DNA of 5,560 nt from an uncultured delta proteobacterium. GTDB lineage: Bacteria > Myxococcota_A > Bradymonadia > REDH01. The DNA is taken from contig CAIWGR010000495.1 of the NCBI GenBank assembly GCA_903912275.1, forward strand, positions 1 through 5,560. Direction: 5' to 3'. The notes beneath the pieces were generated by a model, which made no database searches, was not told where the DNA came from, and saw only the letters and a program-made list of their open reading frames with translations. Every line of letters starts with the position of its first letter. Position 1 is the first letter of the stretch. Positions 1-5,560 of the stretch are shown piece by piece. A program made the translations under genes and the position numbers.

Positions 1-673
1 GGTAGGAGAGTTTGAACTCGTCCTGCAGGTCGAGGAGCAGGTTGATGACCTGCGCCTGGACCGACACGTCGAGCGCCGAGACGGCCTCGTCGCAGACAAT
101 GAACTCCGGCTTGAGCGAGATGGCCCGCGCGATGCCGATGCGCTGCCGCTGACCGCCCGAGAACTCGTGGGGGTAGCGCGAGACATAGCTCCGCTGCAGG
201 CCCACCTTCTCGAGCAGCCCCATCACCTCTTCACGCACCGTAGCGGCCGTCGCGACGCCGTGGATCCGCATCGCCTCGCCGACGATGCTCTCGATGGTCA
301 TCCGTGGATTGAGACTCGAATAGGGATCCTGAAAGACAATCTGCATGTTGCGCCGCTCGGCGCGCAGCTCCGAGGGCGAAAGTTGGAAGAGGTCGCGCCC
401 TTTGAAGAGCGCTGAGCCCGACGTCGGCTCGACAAGGCGGAGCAGCGTGCGGCCAATCGTCGTCTTGCCGCAGCCCGACTCTCCGACCATCCCGAGCGTC
501 TCGCCCGGAAAGATGTCGAACGAGACGTCGTCGACCGCCTTTACCTGGCCAACTGTGCGGCCCAGCAGCCCCTTCTGAATGGGAAAATACTTCTTGAGAC
601 CGCTCACCCGGACGAGCGGTTCGGGCCGTTGCGGCAGCTGCGTGGTGGTGCCGTGCGAGGGTGTGAAACTCAT
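1..673 (-). CDS. dppF: Dipeptide/oligopeptide ABC transporter ATP-binding subunit, DppF/OppF type (partial, C-terminus outside window)
   Basis: This is the second ATPase of the importer; it hydrolyses ATP at the cytoplasmic face to drive transport. The first 224 residues are visible. They show a complete start of the nucleotide-binding domain: Walker A GESGCGKT (64-71), Q-loop glutamine in VFQDPYSSLNP (Q115), ABC signature FSGGQRQR (171-178), Walker B FIVCDEA (191-197, with D195 and E196) and D-loop SALD (199-202). The string CDEAVSALDVSVQAQVINLL is typical of DppF/OppF rather than DppD/OppD. The H-loop histidine and the C-terminal oligopeptide-transporter domain lie past position 1. The ATG at 673-671 overlaps the stop codon of the upstream ATPase gene by 4 nt (ATGA) and is preceded by GGAGAGG, which supports this start. 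The assignment to the PepT-family ATPases is very safe. The symbol is at family level, since Dpp and Opp cannot be separated here. Confidence 0.95.
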   Translation of the reverse strand, partial: MSFTPSHGTTTQLPQRPEPLVRVSGLKKYFPIQKGLLGRTVGQVKAVDDVSFDIFPGETLGMVGESGCGKTTIGRTLLRLVEPTSGSALFKGRDLFQLSPSELRAERRNMQIVFQDPYSSLNPRMTIESIVGEAMRIHGVATAATVREEVMGLLEKVGLQRSYVSRYPHEFSGGQRQRIGIARAISLKPEFIVCDEAVSALDVSVQAQVINLLLDLQDEFKLSY

Positions 674-1767
674 GGTGCCTCTCCGCCGCGGATGGATTCG
701 CCGATGCTGCCGTCGCGCCAGCTCTTCACGATGGTCCGGCCGTCGATGTAGGGCCCCGTTGCAGCCTTCGCGCCCGATTCAATCTCGGCAGCAAAGTGGC
801 AGGCCACCGCGTGGCCACCACCGACCTCTTTGAGCAGCGGCTCCGACTCCGCGCAGGCAGAGGTCGCGAAGGGGCAGCGGGTGCGGAAGCGGCAGCCGGT
901 CGGGAAGTCGAGGGGCGAGGGAACCATGCCCGGGATGGTCGGGAGCCGGCCACCGCGCGCTGCCGACATGCTTGGCAGGCTGCGGAAGAGGCCGATGGTG
1001 TAGGGGTGCAGCGGCCGCCGGAAGATGTCGCGCGCGTCGCCCCGCTCCACCACCTTGCCGGCATACATCACCGCCACATCGTCCGAGACCTCCGCGACAA
1101 CGCCGAGGTCGTGCGTGATCATGAGGATGCTCATGCCAAGAGACTTCTGGAGGCTGTTGAGCAGGTCGAGAATCTGGGCCTGAATCGTCACGTCGAGTGC
1201 CGTCGTGGGCTCGTCGGCGATCAGCAGGTCGGGCTTGCAGACAAGCGCCATGGCAATCATGACCCGCTGCTTCATGCCGCCCGACATCTGGTGCGGGTAG
1301 TCGTCGATCCGCTTTTCGGGGCTCGGGATGCCCACCTGCCGGAGCATGTCGATGGCGAGATCGCGCGTCTCTTTGGGCCCCAGGTCGAGGTGGAGCGAGA
1401 TGGCCTCGGAGATCTGGTTGCCCACCGTGTAGACGGGGTTGAGACTCGTCATCGGCTCTTGGAAAATCATGCCGATCCGGTTGCCGCGAATCTTGCGCAT
1501 CTCCCGCTCGGAGAGGGCGCCGAGGTCGCGCCCTTCGAAGAGCACCTGACCGCTGACCGTGCGGCCCGGAGGCGAGGGAATGAGCCGCATGATGCTGAGC
1601 GCCGTCACGCTCTTGCCGCAGCCCGACTCTCCCACCACACCGAGCGTCCGCCCGCGTCGGATGGCATACGAAACGCCGTCAACGCTCGGCGCGATGCCGA
1701 TGTCGGTGAAGAACCAGGTCCGGAGGTCGCGGAGCTCCAGGAGAGGGGTTTCGGTGGGGTTGTTCAC
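670..1767 (-). CDS. dppD: Dipeptide/oligopeptide ABC transporter ATP-binding subunit, DppD/OppD type
   Basis: This is the first ATPase of the importer, 365 residues and complete; it pairs with the DppF-type subunit to form the two ATP sites. Seen in order: Walker A GESGCGKS (46-53), Q-loop IFQEPMTSLNP (Q103), signature MSGGMKQR (161-168, a usual DppD/OppD variant of LSGGQ), Walker B LLIADEP (181-187), D-loop TALD (189-192) and H-loop histidine in ITHD (H219). After HPYT (254-257) comes the C-terminal domain typical of this family, with IPGMVPSPLDFPTGCRF and four cysteines (C292, C298, C305, C323) in the pattern linked to a [4Fe-4S] cluster in characterised DppD proteins. About 42 residues follow the last cysteine, a somewhat long tail. 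The GTG start at 1767 overlaps the preceding permease stop codon (GTGA) and has AAGG 8 nt upstream. The only ATP-site residues that differ from textbook consensus are normal for this subfamily. Confidence 0.96.
   Translation of the reverse strand: MNNPTETPLLELRDLRTWFFTDIGIAPSVDGVSYAIRRGRTLGVVGESGCGKSVTALSIMRLIPSPPGRTVSGQVLFEGRDLGALSEREMRKIRGNRIGMIFQEPMTSLNPVYTVGNQISEAISLHLDLGPKETRDLAIDMLRQVGIPSPEKRIDDYPHQMSGGMKQRVMIAMALVCKPDLLIADEPTTALDVTIQAQILDLLNSLQKSLGMSILMITHDLGVVAEVSDDVAVMYAGKVVERGDARDIFRRPLHPYTIGLFRSLPSMSAARGGRLPTIPGMVPSPLDFPTGCRFRTRCPFATSACAESEPLLKEVGGGHAVACHFAAEIESGAKAATGPYIDGRTIVKSWRDGSIGESIRGGEAP
678..684 (-). promoter_or_regulatory. Ribosome binding site for dppF (ATGA overlap)
   Basis: GGAGAGG lies within the last codons of dppD, with GGAG at 7-nt spacing from the ATG at 673. 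The ATG overlaps the dppD TGA (672-670), giving ATGA, so the two ATPases are probably made by coupled translation. Confidence 0.65.
799..894 (-). other. Four-cysteine motif (probable [4Fe-4S] site) in the DppD-type ATPase C-terminus
   Basis: The segment encodes C292-x5-C298-x6-C305-x17-C323 of the ATPase. This cysteine set belongs to the C-terminal domain of oligopeptide/dipeptide transporter ATPases, and a [4Fe-4S] cluster has been reported in some DppD proteins. All four cysteines are kept. Whether the cluster forms here is inference from the family. Confidence 0.65.
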
Positions 1768-2978
1768 TTGCGAAGCCTTGGATCGAGCGCGTCGCGGAGG
1801 CCTTCGCCCGCGAGGTTGAAGGCCGAGACGGTAACAAAGATGGCGACACCGGCGATGAGCATCATGGCCTCGTCGCTCGTGTCACGGCCGTAGGCGAGGA
1901 TGCGGCCCCAGGAGGGGAGCGTCGGGTCGCCAAAGCCCAGGAAGGAGAGCGAAGACTCGACAATGACCGACGAGGCCACGCCGAAGGTCGCGGTCACGAG
2001 GATGGGGCCGAGGGCGTTCGGAAGGACATGCCGGAAGATGATGCGGGTGTCGGTGAGGCCTGCCGCGCGGGCCGCTGTAACAAAGTCGAGGTTCCGAAGC
2101 CGGAGGAACTCGGCGCGGACGAGACGGGCGGGGCCGGTCCAGCCCGTGAAGCCGATGATGACCATGACCCAGAAGATGGAGGGCTGCTCCAGGAAGCCGA
2201 TGAAGGTCAGGATGAGGAAGAAGCTGGGGAAGCAGAGCAGTAGCTCAATCAGACGCGAGACGATGAGGTCCCAGGTGCCGCCGAAGAAGCCTGCGAGCGC
2301 GCCCAAGATGGTGCCGATGGTCACATAGATGGAGACGGCGATGACGCCGACCGCGAGCGACACGCGGGTGCCGAAGAGGAGCCGGACGAAGATGTCGCGC
2401 CCTGCGCCGTCCTGGCCGAGCAGGTGGCGAATGCCGGGGCCTGTGGCGCCGTAGAGCGTGTCGTCGAACTGAATCCGCAGCGGAGGAAAGAGAGAGAAGT
2501 GCTGCGAAGTCTCGGCCAGAAGCCGGTAGTCGAGCGTGGGCGAACGGGGGTCGATGGCCAGCAGACCGCCAAACAGCAGGAGGAGCAGAAGGCTCAGCCC
2601 CAACTTGAAGTTGGTCTCCGCAGCCCGCCGCCGGGTGACCTCATGCCCCTTGATGGACCGGACGAAGAGGCGATTCGCGAGCCAGAGGAGGGGCGCTGCC
2701 AGCAGCACGAGGTTGAAAAAGAGGTCGACCCCGTTCTCGTAGATGTTCCGGTTGAAGAGCAGCGCGTGCAGGAGCGGAAAGGAGAGTTTTCCGCTCTCCG
2801 AGACCCAGATGAGCGGCACCTTCGAGGCGATGAGCGGGGCCACCACCGCCAGCACGAGCAGCGCGAGGATGATGTAGACCGCCACCACGCCCGTGATGTT
2901 CTTGCGGTACTGTCCCCAGACAATGGACCAGTAGGAGGGCGGCTCGGCGACCGCGGTGGTGGGTACCTGCGTCGTCAT
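1764..2978 (-). CDS. dppC: Dipeptide/oligopeptide ABC transporter permease, DppC/OppC type, enlarged with extra membrane helices
   Basis: This is one of the two inner-membrane subunits that form the translocation path, 404 residues against roughly 280-300 for ordinary DppC. The N-terminal region SYWSIVWGQYRKN followed by TM1 (about 29-51) and the motif LGQDGAGRDIF (187-197) with LLFGTRVSLAVG are hallmarks of the family. Canonical helices follow at about 204-230, 243-262, 268-284, 323-345 and 370-390. The EAA coupling loop that contacts the ATPases is clear: DFVTAARAAGLTDTRIIFRH then VLPN (298-321). ESSLSFLGFG (341-350) and the C-terminal DALDPRLRK are also typical. Between TM1 and the GRD motif there are about 130 residues that include two more hydrophobic stretches (about 86-106 and 125-142), separated by a basic loop. 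The ATG at 2978 lies 4 nt after the DppB stop codon with GGAG at 7-nt spacing. Family assignment is very secure. The role of the extra segment is unknown. Confidence 0.95.
   Translation of the reverse strand: MTTQVPTTAVAEPPSYWSIVWGQYRKNITGVVAVYIILALLVLAVVAPLIASKVPLIWVSESGKLSFPLLHALLFNRNIYENGVDLFFNLVLLAAPLLWLANRLFVRSIKGHEVTRRRAAETNFKLGLSLLLLLLFGGLLAIDPRSPTLDYRLLAETSQHFSLFPPLRIQFDDTLYGATGPGIRHLLGQDGAGRDIFVRLLFGTRVSLAVGVIAVSIYVTIGTILGALAGFFGGTWDLIVSRLIELLLCFPSFFLILTFIGFLEQPSIFWVMVIIGFTGWTGPARLVRAEFLRLRNLDFVTAARAAGLTDTRIIFRHVLPNALGPILVTATFGVASSVIVESSLSFLGFGDPTLPSWGRILAYGRDTSDEAMMLIAGVAIFVTVSAFNLAGEGLRDALDPRLRK
1776..1779 (-). promoter_or_regulatory. Ribosome binding site for dppD (GTG start, GTGA overlap)
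   Basis: AAGG lies 8 nt before the GTG at 1767, inside the 3' end of dppC. The GTG shares bases with the dppC stop codon TGA (1766-1764), a usual arrangement for stop-start coupling. Confidence 0.55.
2553..2729 (-). other. Extra transmembrane hairpin within the DppC-type permease (residues ~84-142)
   Basis: Two hydrophobic stretches, roughly LFFNLVLLAAPLLWLANRLF (86-105) and LGLSLLLLLLFGGLLAI (126-142), flank a basic loop containing VRSIKGHEVTRRR (106-118). They lie between the normal TM1 and the GQDGAGRD motif, where standard DppC has only an extracytoplasmic loop. By the positive-inside rule the basic loop is cytoplasmic, so the pair adds two helices without changing the topology of the core. 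Helix limits are judged by eye. Confidence 0.7.
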
Positions 2979-2982
2979 GGCC

Positions 2983-4764
2983 TCACTCCAGACTGATGCG
3001 CGGGTCGACCAGCGCGTAGGAGATGTCGGAGAGAAGGATGCCGAGCAGTGTCAGCACCGAGGCAATGAGCAGTTCGCCCATGATGACATTGTAGTCGCGG
3101 AACTGGATGGCTGTGATCATCAGCTTGCCCATGCCGTCGATGGCGAAGATGTGCTCGATGATGATCGAGCCGCCGATAAGCGCGGGCAGGGTGAAACCGA
3201 GCAGCGTAAGGATGGGGATGAGGCCGTTTCGGACCGCATGCTTCATGATGACGATCCACTCCGGAAGTCCCTTCGCACGGGCTGTTCTGACATAATCGCT
3301 GCGGATGACGTCGAGCAGGCCGGTCCGTGCATAGCGGCTGATGGCCGCCAATCCGCCGTAGGTCAGGCAGACAAGCGGCAGGATCATGTGCCAGGTCATG
3401 TCGCCCAGCATCTGCATCGTCGTCTGCATGTTGGGGTCGCCCGCCTGGAAGCCGGAGACGGGAAACCAGGAGAAGATGCTCTTGTTGGCGTCGGTCAGGT
3501 AGGTCTGCATGAGCGTGGCAGCGAAGAAGCTGGGCAGGCTGTAGAGCACAAAGAGTGCGAGGCCGACGCCGCGGTCGGCGAACTGGTTGTGGCGCACGGC
3601 AGCGAGCACGCCGAGCGGCACCGAGATGAAGTAGGCCAGAAAGAGCGAGGCGACCGAGAGGAAGATGGAGTAGCGCCAGTGCTCTTGGATGACCTCCCAG
3701 ACGGGCCGCTTGAACCGGGTCGAGGTGCCGAGGTCGAGGACGATCAGGTTGCCCATGTACTTGTAGAACCGGGTCTCGGTGAAGACGCTGACCAGCGTGC
3801 CAACGGGCGTCCGCTCGAAGCGGGGCGCTGCCTTGGTGAACCAGCTGGTCCACTTGGCGATGGTCGCTGCCTTATCGGCCGGCGCCGCGTCGAGTGCGTA
3901 GGTCCATTGCGAAATCTCCGCGTTCTCGGTCAGCACATCGCGGTTGGCCTCCTTGGCTTCGGCTGTGGCCGTCTCGCCGTCGTGGACGACAACCGACCGC
4001 CGCGCGTTCACCGAGAGGCGCTGCACTGCGAGGAACCGCACCTTCTCGGTGATGGTACGGTTGATGACCCAGCGCTTGCCCGCATGCTCGAGCGGAGCCA
4101 GCGGCTTTGACAGGTCGGGAGCGACTGCCAAGTCGGAGACCGCAACGCTGAGGCCTTCTCCCTTGCCATCGGCCGGCTCGAGCCGGATGTAGCCCTGCGC
4201 AATCTGGATGAGGAAGGGGACGATGGTCAGCCCCCAATTCTCCACCTCCTCTTCGGCGGCGAAGACCTCTTTCGCGGCCGGCTTCGGTGGACGGATGGGG
4301 TCGAGTTCGACCACCTCCATCGCCATCAGCTTGTCGGTCAGCGCCTCTTTGGCTGCTGCGTCGAGCCCGGGCTTGGTCAGCTCGGCGCGGAGCGCGGTGA
4401 CGTCGGCGTTGGCGATGTTGCTGATGACGGAGGCAGCGGTCGCTCCAACTGCCAGCGCCTCGCGCTCTCCGGCAATGGGCGTCGCCATGTTGCTGGCGAT
4501 AACATGCAGGTGCTGCTCCACATCGGCCCGCTGCAGCCGATAGCGGAAGTTGAGCAGGATGGGCTTGTCGAGGTTGTAATGCTCCTTGAAGAGCCGGAAG
4601 CCTTCGCGGGAGTTGGCGTTCTGATCGGCCCGCTCACTGCCCGAAGCATTCGTCGCCTGGCCCGGGTTACCCGGTGCGAGGTTGATGATGCCGAAGACGA
4701 CGATCGCGATCATCGCCATCGTCGGGATCATCAGCAGGATCCGCTTGAGAATGTAGCGTGCCAC
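2983..4764 (-). CDS. dppB: Dipeptide/oligopeptide ABC transporter permease, DppB/OppB type, with a large extracytoplasmic insertion
   Basis: This is the partner pore-forming permease, 593 residues against about 310-340 for typical DppB/OppB. It opens with the classic RYILKRILLMIPTMAMIAIV TM1 and LAPGNPG (29-35). The element LDKPILLNFRYRL (65-77) is then interrupted by about 255 hydrophilic residues before the conserved LDLGTS (343-348). After that the family core resumes: helices at about 366-390, 398-424, 458-476, 512-536 and 560-585, the EAA loop DYVRTARAKGLPEWIVIMKH (490-509) followed by AVRNGLIPILT, then IIIEHIFAIDGMGKL (534-548) and the C-terminal ALVDPRISLE. With the N-terminus inside, the insertion falls on the outer side of the membrane. 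The GTG start at 4764 is fixed by an in-frame TAG four codons upstream (4776-4774), by GGGGTAGG just ahead of it, and by the match to DppB N-termini. The reading frame is unbroken, so this is a true enlargement and not a fusion artefact within the window. Confidence 0.95.
   Translation of the reverse strand: MARYILKRILLMIPTMAMIAIVVFGIINLAPGNPGQATNASGSERADQNANSREGFRLFKEHYNLDKPILLNFRYRLQRADVEQHLHVIASNMATPIAGEREALAVGATAASVISNIANADVTALRAELTKPGLDAAAKEALTDKLMAMEVVELDPIRPPKPAAKEVFAAEEEVENWGLTIVPFLIQIAQGYIRLEPADGKGEGLSVAVSDLAVAPDLSKPLAPLEHAGKRWVINRTITEKVRFLAVQRLSVNARRSVVVHDGETATAEAKEANRDVLTENAEISQWTYALDAAPADKAATIAKWTSWFTKAAPRFERTPVGTLVSVFTETRFYKYMGNLIVLDLGTSTRFKRPVWEVIQEHWRYSIFLSVASLFLAYFISVPLGVLAAVRHNQFADRGVGLALFVLYSLPSFFAATLMQTYLTDANKSIFSWFPVSGFQAGDPNMQTTMQMLGDMTWHMILPLVCLTYGGLAAISRYARTGLLDVIRSDYVRTARAKGLPEWIVIMKHAVRNGLIPILTLLGFTLPALIGGSIIIEHIFAIDGMGKLMITAIQFRDYNVIMGELLIASVLTLLGILLSDISYALVDPRISLE
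2986..2989 (-). promoter_or_regulatory. Ribosome binding site for dppC
   Basis: GGAG lies 7 nt before the ATG at 2978. It is embedded in the last codons of dppB (encoding LE-stop), so ribosomes finishing dppB are delivered to it. Confidence 0.65.
3766..4530 (-). other. Inserted extracytoplasmic domain within the DppB-type permease (residues ~79-333)
   Basis: This is the stretch with no counterpart in ordinary DppB/OppB. Its first part (about residues 79-150) is alanine-rich and looks helical. A proline-rich hinge LDPIRPPKPAAKEV (154-167) and an acidic patch EEEVENWG (171-178) follow. The second half has alternating hydrophobic strand-like and helical segments and ends in AATIAKWTSWFTKAAPRFER (299-318). 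That last part resembles the W-rich helices of HEAT-like repeats, but this is a weak impression. There is no convincing membrane helix and no cysteine. The boundaries are my estimate from where the family motifs stop and restart. G/C-rich third positions look the same as in the flanking gene, so there is no sign of recent acquisition. Confidence 0.75.
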
Positions 4765-4772
4765 GGTGCCAG

Positions 4773-4780
4773 CCTACCCC
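4773..4780 (-). promoter_or_regulatory. Ribosome binding site for dppB (GTG start)
   Basis: On the minus strand GGGGTAGG ends 8 nt before the GTG at 4764. It lies in the 22-nt gap after the binding-protein stop codon, which holds no hairpin or terminator. Together with the in-frame TAG at 4776-4774 it supports GTG as the start. Confidence 0.55.
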
Positions 4781-4786
4781 TGCGAA

Positions 4787-5560
4787 CTACTTCGCATCCT
4801 TGACGAACCAGTTCGTTGTCCACGTGTAGGGTCGGACAACCGAGAAGGAGACATTGTCGACCCGGTCGCGCCAGGCGCCGATCTCGTCGCCGGCAAACCA
4901 GAAGGTGTAGGGCTGCTCCTCGTGCACCAACTTGTGGAAGCGGGAGAAGAGCTCCTTGCGCTTCACAGGGTCGAACTCCGACCGCACCCCCTCGATGATC
5001 TTGTCTGCCTCGGCGTTTCGGAAGCCGACACGGTTGCTGCTCTTGGGCACGTCGGCCTGGCTGGAGTGCCAGATCTGGTAGAGGTCGGTGTCCCAGCCAA
5101 GCTGCCAGCCGCCGGTGTAGGCATCGAAGTCCTTCTGCTCCATGCGGCGGACCAGGATGGCCCACTCCGCCGGCTCGATGGTCATGATGACGCCGATGGT
5201 ACGGAGGTCGTTCCGGAAGGCCTCCATCGCGGCGATGAACTCCGGCCGGTAGCCGTAGGTCAGCATGCCGAAGTTGAACTCAACGGTCTTGCCGTCGATG
5301 ACCTTCTCACGGATGCCGTTGCCGTCGGCGTCGCGCCAGCCAGCCTCGTCAAGGAGCGCGGCGGCCCGCTTGAGGTCGAAGGGCCAGGGCTTCACCGACT
5401 GGTCGTAGTCCGGACCAGCGATGTAGAAGGGGCCGCTCAGCAGCTGTCCCAGCCCCTGCATGTTCTGCTTGAGCATCAGCTCGCGGTTGAAGGCGTGGGT
5501 CATTGCGAGCCGCACGCGGCGGTCGCCGAAGAACTTTCCGTCCGCGTTCCAGCCGAGGTA
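4787..5560 (-). CDS. ABC transporter substrate-binding protein, SBP family 5 (peptide/nickel-type), partial, N-terminus outside window
   Basis: The last 257 residues of an extracytoplasmic solute-binding protein are visible, and the frame is open to the window edge at 5560. Family 5 features are: YLGWN followed by GDRRVRLAMTHAFNRELML (about 12-30 of the visible part; compare the family pattern of N...D.RVRqAi..AiDR), GPFYIAGPDYD, the FDLKRAAALLDEAGW helix (61-75) with the common DADGNGIRE loop (77-85), and LGWDTDLYQIWHSSQA (154-169) followed by RVGFRNAEADKIIE (177-190). The C-terminal part, HEEQPYTFWFAGDEIGAW, is also usual for the family. The acidic residues in WDTDLYQ (D157, D159) sit near where DppA/OppA use an aspartate to bind the ligand N-terminus, but I cannot prove equivalence. 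The signal peptide or lipobox lies outside the window. The gene is first in the operon, 22 nt ahead of dppB. The ligand could be a peptide or another family 5 ligand, so no dppA or oppA symbol is given. Confidence 0.93.
   Translation of the reverse strand, partial: YLGWNADGKFFGDRRVRLAMTHAFNRELMLKQNMQGLGQLLSGPFYIAGPDYDQSVKPWPFDLKRAAALLDEAGWRDADGNGIREKVIDGKTVEFNFGMLTYGYRPEFIAAMEAFRNDLRTIGVIMTIEPAEWAILVRRMEQKDFDAYTGGWQLGWDTDLYQIWHSSQADVPKSSNRVGFRNAEADKIIEGVRSEFDPVKRKELFSRFHKLVHEEQPYTFWFAGDEIGAWRDRVDNVSFSVVRPYTWTTNWFVKDAK

Noticed and set aside
463..484. 22-nt exact direct repeat with 1611-1632 as a possible mobile-element or recombination site
   Set aside because: Both copies encode the Walker A loop of paralogous ATPases, which explains the repeat without any element.
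796..1893. Plus-strand open frame of 365 codons
   Set aside because: It mirrors dppD on the opposite strand and has charged, repetitive composition without domain signals. The minus-strand frame has all ABC ATPase motifs.
2975..3853. Second minus-strand frame of 292 codons overlapping dppB
   Set aside because: Its translation is rich in H, R, P and A and matches nothing, while the overlapping dppB frame has permease helices and the EAA loop.
2956..4110. Long plus-strand open frame of 384 codons
   Set aside because: It is antisense to dppC/dppB, has a low-complexity H/D/E/R/G-rich translation with no family motif, and arises from GC-rich third positions of the real genes.
2983..4764. dppB as a fusion of two genes or an assembly artefact
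   Set aside because: The insertion interrupts a loop inside the permease domain, the frame is continuous, and base usage matches on both sides. An artefact would be expected to break the frame or add a start or stop signal.
4765..4786. Possible terminator or attenuator between the binding-protein gene and dppB
   Set aside because: The gap is 22 nt with no stem-loop and no T-run; it holds only a ribosome binding site.

Overview
The window is almost entirely filled by one five-gene operon on the minus strand. It encodes an ABC importer of the dipeptide/oligopeptide (Dpp/Opp, PepT) family. In transcription order, from high to low coordinates, it holds: the C-terminal part of a family 5 extracellular solute-binding protein (4787-5560, 5' end outside the window); a DppB-type permease (2983-4764); a DppC-type permease (1764-2978); a DppD-type ATPase (670-1767); and the N-terminal two thirds of a DppF-type ATPase (1-673, 3' end outside the window). 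This is the classical A-B-C-D-F order. The genes are packed very tightly, with a 22-nt gap, a 4-nt gap, a GTGA overlap and an ATGA overlap, so one transcript with translational coupling is likely. No non-coding stretch exceeds 22 nt. No promoter, terminator, RNA gene, mobile element or CRISPR array was found; the operon promoter must lie beyond position 5560.

The parts fit together as one machine. The binding protein captures a peptide-like ligand outside the membrane, the two permeases form the pore, and the two different ATPases bind their cytoplasmic side and power transport. All ATPase motifs that fall inside the window are intact, and both permeases keep the EAA coupling loop, so the system looks functional. 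The exact substrate cannot be read from the sequence.

The unusual part is the permease pair. The DppB-like protein is 593 residues, against about 310-340 for ordinary DppB. It carries roughly 255 extra, mostly hydrophilic residues in the first extracytoplasmic loop, between TM1 and the conserved LDLGTS motif. The DppC-like protein is 404 residues, against about 280-300, and has an extra pair of predicted membrane helices in the equivalent place, between TM1 and the GQDGAGRD motif. Both expansions therefore sit after TM1, and those in DppB and the flanks of those in DppC would lie on the side where the binding protein docks. This is the main candidate for something little described. It decorates a known transporter class and does not amount to a wholly new system.

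The DNA is visibly GC-rich with strong G/C preference at third codon positions, which also produces several long spurious antisense frames. The organism is probably a high-GC bacterium. Enlarged Opp/Dpp permeases make me think of lineages such as Planctomycetota, Myxococcota, Acidobacteriota or Gemmatimonadota, but this is a guess from memory and the window alone cannot settle it.
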